Part shown: positions 61,419 to 64,000 of the stretch, in pieces
Numbering within the stretch: the first letter of the stretch is position 1
Layout: each line of letters begins with the position of its first letter
DNA from: Acetobacter oeni
GTDB lineage: Bacteria > Pseudomonadota > Alphaproteobacteria > Acetobacterales > Acetobacteraceae
DNA length: 64,000 nt
Assembly (NCBI RefSeq): GCF_011516825.1
Contig: NZ_WOTA01000004.1
Coordinates: 163,352 to 227,351, forward strand
Reading direction: 5' to 3'
The notes under the pieces: model-generated
What the model was told of the DNA's origin: nothing
Database searches by the model: none
What the model saw: the letters and a program-made list of their open reading frames with translations, nothing else
Made by a program: the position numbers and the translations under genes

Positions 61419-62129
61419 ATGGACCGCATCGTCATCCTGACCGGCGCCGGAATCAGCCGGGAGTCGGGCCTCGATACCTTCCGGGATGAAGGTGGTATCT
61501 GGTCACAGGTCCGCCTTGAAGACGTCTGCACCCCCGAAGGCTTCGCCCGCGATCCGGAAGCCGTTGACGCCTTTTACAACAGTCGCCGCCGCGAACTCGC
61601 CACCGTCAAACCAAATACCGCTCACAAGTCTCTGGCTGCCCTTGAGGCTGTCTTCGGCACAAATGACGACGATACTTTCCTCCTCGTCACCCAGAACATC
61701 GACGACCTCCACGAGCGCGCCGGTTCAGCAAACCTCGTCCATATGCACGGTGAACTCCTCCGCCTTCGCTGTATGAACTGCGGCGCTACCCCACGCTGGA
61801 CAACCGATTGTCATCGCACCACGCCCTGCCCGTCCTGTGGCTGGAAAAACCTGCGCCCCGACGTCGTCTGGTTCGGAGAAATGCCCCTGCATATGGATCG
61901 CATCAGGCGTGCTCTGGAACGCTGCGACATCTTCGTCGCGATCGGCACATCCGCAACCGTCTACCCTGCCGCCGGCTTTATTGATGAAGCCTCCGGACAC
62001 GCCCGCACCATTGAACTCAATCTCGCCCCGTCCGGAAGCGCCTCCCTGTTTGATGAAGCCGCCTACGGAGAAGCCACCACCATCGTCCCCCGGTTCGTGA
62101 AAGACTTCCTGGCGGAGAACGCAAATTGA
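61419..62129 (+). CDS. cobB: NAD-dependent protein deacylase, sirtuin class III
   Basis: Removes acyl groups from lysine side chains using NAD. The 236-residue protein shows ILTGAGISRESGLDTFRDEGGIW, TQNIDDLHERAGS, catalytic His about 110 (VHMHGEL), zinc cysteines about 118, 121, 137 and 140 (CMNCG, CPSCG), and RPDVVWFGEMP. Tyr 53 and Arg 56 (FYNSRR) correspond to the pair that gives E. coli CobB and SIRT5 activity on succinyl-lysine, so desuccinylation is expected besides deacetylation. Its stop overlaps the start of the next gene. Confidence 0.95.
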   Translation: MDRIVILTGAGISRESGLDTFRDEGGIWSQVRLEDVCTPEGFARDPEAVDAFYNSRRRELATVKPNTAHKSLAALEAVFGTNDDDTFLLVTQNIDDLHERAGSANLVHMHGELLRLRCMNCGATPRWTTDCHRTTPCPSCGWKNLRPDVVWFGEMPLHMDRIRRALERCDIFVAIGTSATVYPAAGFIDEASGHARTIELNLAPSGSASLFDEAAYGEATTIVPRFVKDFLAENAN

Positions 62130-62710
62130 GCGACGAGACTCTCACAGACCTGGTCGCGCGGATCCGCGCCTGCACTGCCTGCACCGCCCATCTCCCTCTT
62201 GGACCACGTCCCGTTTTGCACGTCTCCCCCCGAGCCCGCCTTCTGATCGCCAGCCAGGCCCCAGGCACAAAAGTCCATGAAACCGGCATCTCCTTCAACG
62301 ATGCCTCCGGAGAACGCCTTCGCTCCTGGCTCGGAATGGATAAAGCAACATTCTACGATACCGAACGCGTTGCTCTCGTCCCCATGGGATTCTGCTATCC
62401 CGGACGTCTGCCACAGGGCGGCGACCGTCCTCCCCGACCCGAATGTGCTCCCCTCTGGCGTGAACAGATCCTGTCGGAACTGAAAAACATACGCCTGACC
62501 CTCCTTGTCGGCTCCTACGCACAGAACGCAGCCCTGGGACCCGGAAAAGTTGCTGACAGGGTCAAAAACTACCGCGATTACCTACCGAATTACTTTCCGC
62601 TTCCCCATCCTTCCTGGCGAACCAGCGCCTGGGAAAAACGCTCGCCATGGTTCACTGCGGATGTCCTCCCGGCCTTGCGACAAGAAGTAATCCGCGCAAT
62701 TGAAAGCTAA
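62126..62710 (+). CDS. Uracil-DNA glycosylase superfamily protein
   Basis: A 194-residue protein starting at TTG that overlaps the cobB stop by 4 bases. It has a CTAC pair near residue 16, then LLIASQAPGTKVHETGISFNDASGERL (motif 1 of the UDG fold), VALVPMGFCYPG, LLVGSYAQNAAL and FPLPHPSWRTSAW (motif 2, HPS). The CxxC at the N-terminus recalls family 4 iron-sulfur UDGs, but the other cluster cysteines are not obvious. Family assignment is open; an uncharacterised UDG-like enzyme is the safe call. Confidence 0.82.
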   Translation: MSDETLTDLVARIRACTACTAHLPLGPRPVLHVSPRARLLIASQAPGTKVHETGISFNDASGERLRSWLGMDKATFYDTERVALVPMGFCYPGRLPQGGDRPPRPECAPLWREQILSELKNIRLTLLVGSYAQNAALGPGKVADRVKNYRDYLPNYFPLPHPSWRTSAWEKRSPWFTADVLPALRQEVIRAIES

Positions 62711-62851
62711 AATCTCTCCGCCTGCTTCGGGTCAACAAAAAAGAACGGAATCAATCGATTTAATGGACACCTTCGAAACAACGTGAACATCTGGTTAACT
62801 ATAAGAGGACAGTAATAATCAATATTCTGTCAAAAAAAATTTAACTGCACT

Positions 62852-63544
62852 TCAGTGTAATGACCGGTAAAATGCTGTCGCAAACCCCATGATCCCACCA
62901 GCAAAAATCTGCACACCGATGGTCAATAAAATCAGCGCAGCAAGACGGCTGAGAATGCGCGTTCCCGTCACACCAAGCATCGCTGTCAGACGTTCAGCAT
63001 AGGCGTAGGCTACCCAGACAACGCCGGCAACTGCCCCTGCCGCAACAGAGAGTCCCGTTTCCCAGGCAAAAAAGTGTGTTCCGTTTTCCCCTGAACTGAG
63101 CGCTATTGCTACAGAAATTGAACCAGGTCCAACAGTAAACGGCATCGTCAGCGGAAAAAATGCGATGTCATTCCAGTGCGGTGACACCACAGGCTGTCCG
63201 TCCTGCATTACTTGCTTCTGCCGCCTTTGCTCCGTCGCCTCTGGACTCTGCAGCATCGTCCACGCACGCACCGCAACCACCAGTCCCCCAGCAACTCGCA
63301 ATGCGTTAATGGAAACCCCGAAGAACGCCAACACAACACTACCAGCCCACACTGATACCACAAGAAGAACAAAGGAATACAAAGCAACCGTGCGGGCCAG
63401 CACCGCCCGTTCCGCGATCGTATGTGCCTCTGCCGCCTGTAAAAAGATAATTGATGCGCCCAGTGGATTGACAATCGAAAACAGTGCAGGAAAAGCCAGA
63501 AGAAAACTATCACGCGCAATAAAAACAGACACAGGAATGTTCAT
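62852..63544 (-). CDS. MarC-family integral membrane protein
   Basis: A 230-residue protein with six helices: FLLAFPALFSIVNPLGASIIFLQ (the NPxG/A motif after the first helix), LRVAGGLVVAVRAWTML, FFPLTMPFTVGPGSISVAIAL (the conserved P-T-GPG motif), and a C-terminal RLAALILLTIGVQIFAGGI. MarC proteins were once linked to multiple antibiotic resistance, which was not upheld; function unknown. Start ATG 63544; the ribosome site is weak. Confidence 0.92.
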   Translation of the reverse strand: MNIPVSVFIARDSFLLAFPALFSIVNPLGASIIFLQAAEAHTIAERAVLARTVALYSFVLLVVSVWAGSVVLAFFGVSINALRVAGGLVVAVRAWTMLQSPEATEQRRQKQVMQDGQPVVSPHWNDIAFFPLTMPFTVGPGSISVAIALSSGENGTHFFAWETGLSVAAGAVAGVVWVAYAYAERLTAMLGVTGTRILSRLAALILLTIGVQIFAGGIMGFATAFYRSLH

Positions 63545-63901
63545 ATCGGCACCACACCAACTCCACCATTTATTGAAACTAAAATAAACACAATAACTTC
63601 ACCATTATTTAAAATAAAAAATATACATTGCACGGTAACTCCATCATATGCTCCTGTATACTTATTTTTTATTAAACTCCCTTTTTTCGTCATGCTATGC
63701 ATAATATATAATGCAGCAATGGTTCCATTCCAGCGGCCGTCACATCAGGGTTCATCTGCAAATAAACTTTGCCATCAAAATTCTGAAAGCATTCAGGTTC
63801 GCCTGCTTTTACTTCAACGATTTACACCATATCGTGTAGAGGATCAGGCAATAAAATTTTCTCTCCTCTAGGAGGATACTGACTCTCGCTAGGGCGTGTC
63901 G
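63545..63901. other. AT-rich intergenic region next to the IS element
   Basis: A 357-base region, AT-rich at 63580-63720, with TGCAT/ATGCA inverted arms at 63698-63715. No gene recognised. The IS5-type element begins near 63890; CTAG directly at the junction (63888-63891 region) fits the usual target of some IS5 groups. Confidence 0.5.
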
Positions 63902-64000
63902 TCAGTTAATTCCGATGATGGCGGAGGCGAGTTGCACGGCAGCGAGAAAGGTTGACTTCAGCTTGTCGTAGCGTGTTGCGATGCCTCTGAAATGCTTCAG
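63902..64000 (-). mobile_element. IS5-family insertion sequence end with transposase C-terminus (cut by window edge)
   Basis: The minus strand reads LKHFRGIATRYDKLKSTFLA then AVQLASAIIGIN and TGA at 63904-63902. FRxIATRYDKL-xTFLAAVxLAxAII is the conserved end of IS427-subgroup IS5 transposases. The outer end, AGGGCGTGTCGTCAGTTAAT from 63891, is the likely terminal inverted repeat. The rest of the element lies beyond the window. Confidence 0.88.

Noticed and set aside
63698..63715. Third copy of the cysK-type palindrome
   Set aside because: TGCAT/ATGCA arms are present but the inner bases do not fit the GCATAAT-N4-ATTATGC pattern.

Overview
The window reads as chromosomal DNA of a flagellated alphaproteobacterium. 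The best fit is an acetic acid bacterium (Acetobacteraceae). This rests on GC-rich coding DNA, a FlgI/FlgJ/FlgN/FliX flagellar block of the alphaproteobacterial type, a CarD-family regulator, a DksA without its zinc cysteines, DUF2272 and DUF3309 proteins, and a comF-grxC-DUF1178 neighbourhood. I cannot name the genus from the sequence alone. There is one tRNA gene (Thr, GGT), no rRNA, no CRISPR array and no prophage.

Layout. 0-9 kb: an OmpR-type two-component pair whose kinase runs off the left edge, a PRC-barrel protein, an MFS transporter, cysteine synthase divergent from a rhodanese, a DUF2272 lipoprotein and mtnA. 9-13 kb: a histone H1-like basic protein, the flgI-flgJ-flgN operon divergent from fliX, dksA and tRNA-Thr. 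13-15 kb: an HpxZ/AtzH-like protein and a MATE exporter. 15.4-21.6 kb: a tightly coupled six-gene MCE (Mla-type) lipid-transport operon. Its first gene is a Cache-GAF-cyclase membrane sensor with a damaged catalytic site, and its ABC ATPase subunit has lost every nucleotide-binding motif. I consider this the most unusual system in the window. 21.6-28.5 kb: a SulP transporter, a TPR/glycosyltransferase-like protein in an operon with carD, a porin and a bestrophin.

28.7-31 kb is a decaying stretch. S-formylglutathione hydrolase is intact except for one in-frame TAA, and an internally deleted flavin monooxygenase follows it. 31-40 kb: a universal stress protein with a CrcB fluoride channel, a polytopic membrane protein, a YqaA-like protein, a DMT transporter, a phytochrome-like HWE kinase that lacks the usual bilin-binding residues, a zinc alcohol dehydrogenase and DUF3147. 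40.5-46 kb: two convergent TonB-dependent receptors. The second carries an OprC-like CxxxM copper motif and is followed by a His/Met-rich DUF2946 protein. 46-51.5 kb: a lactonase, then comF-grxC-DUF1178-DUF2147 divergent from a methyltransferase, then a GST. 51.6-55.1 kb: the sulfate assimilation operon cysH-cysD-cysNC, ended by a double hairpin.

55-64 kb is accessory in character. It has transposase and recombinase remnants, two divergent TetR-regulated detoxification pairs (TetR/GST and flavin monooxygenase/TetR, each with a duplicated palindromic operator), a degenerate aspartic-protease-like exported protein, a sirtuin translationally coupled to a uracil-DNA-glycosylase-like protein, MarC, and the end of an IS5-type element cut by the right edge.

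Themes that link the genes are sulfur metabolism (cysK, rhodanese, mtnA, SulP, cysHDNC), envelope and metal homeostasis (MCE operon, porin, TonB receptors, DUF2946) and electrophile or drug detoxification (GSTs, the broken S-formylglutathione hydrolase, flavin monooxygenase). Start sites were chosen from Shine-Dalgarno sequences and neighbouring genes and have not been confirmed experimentally.
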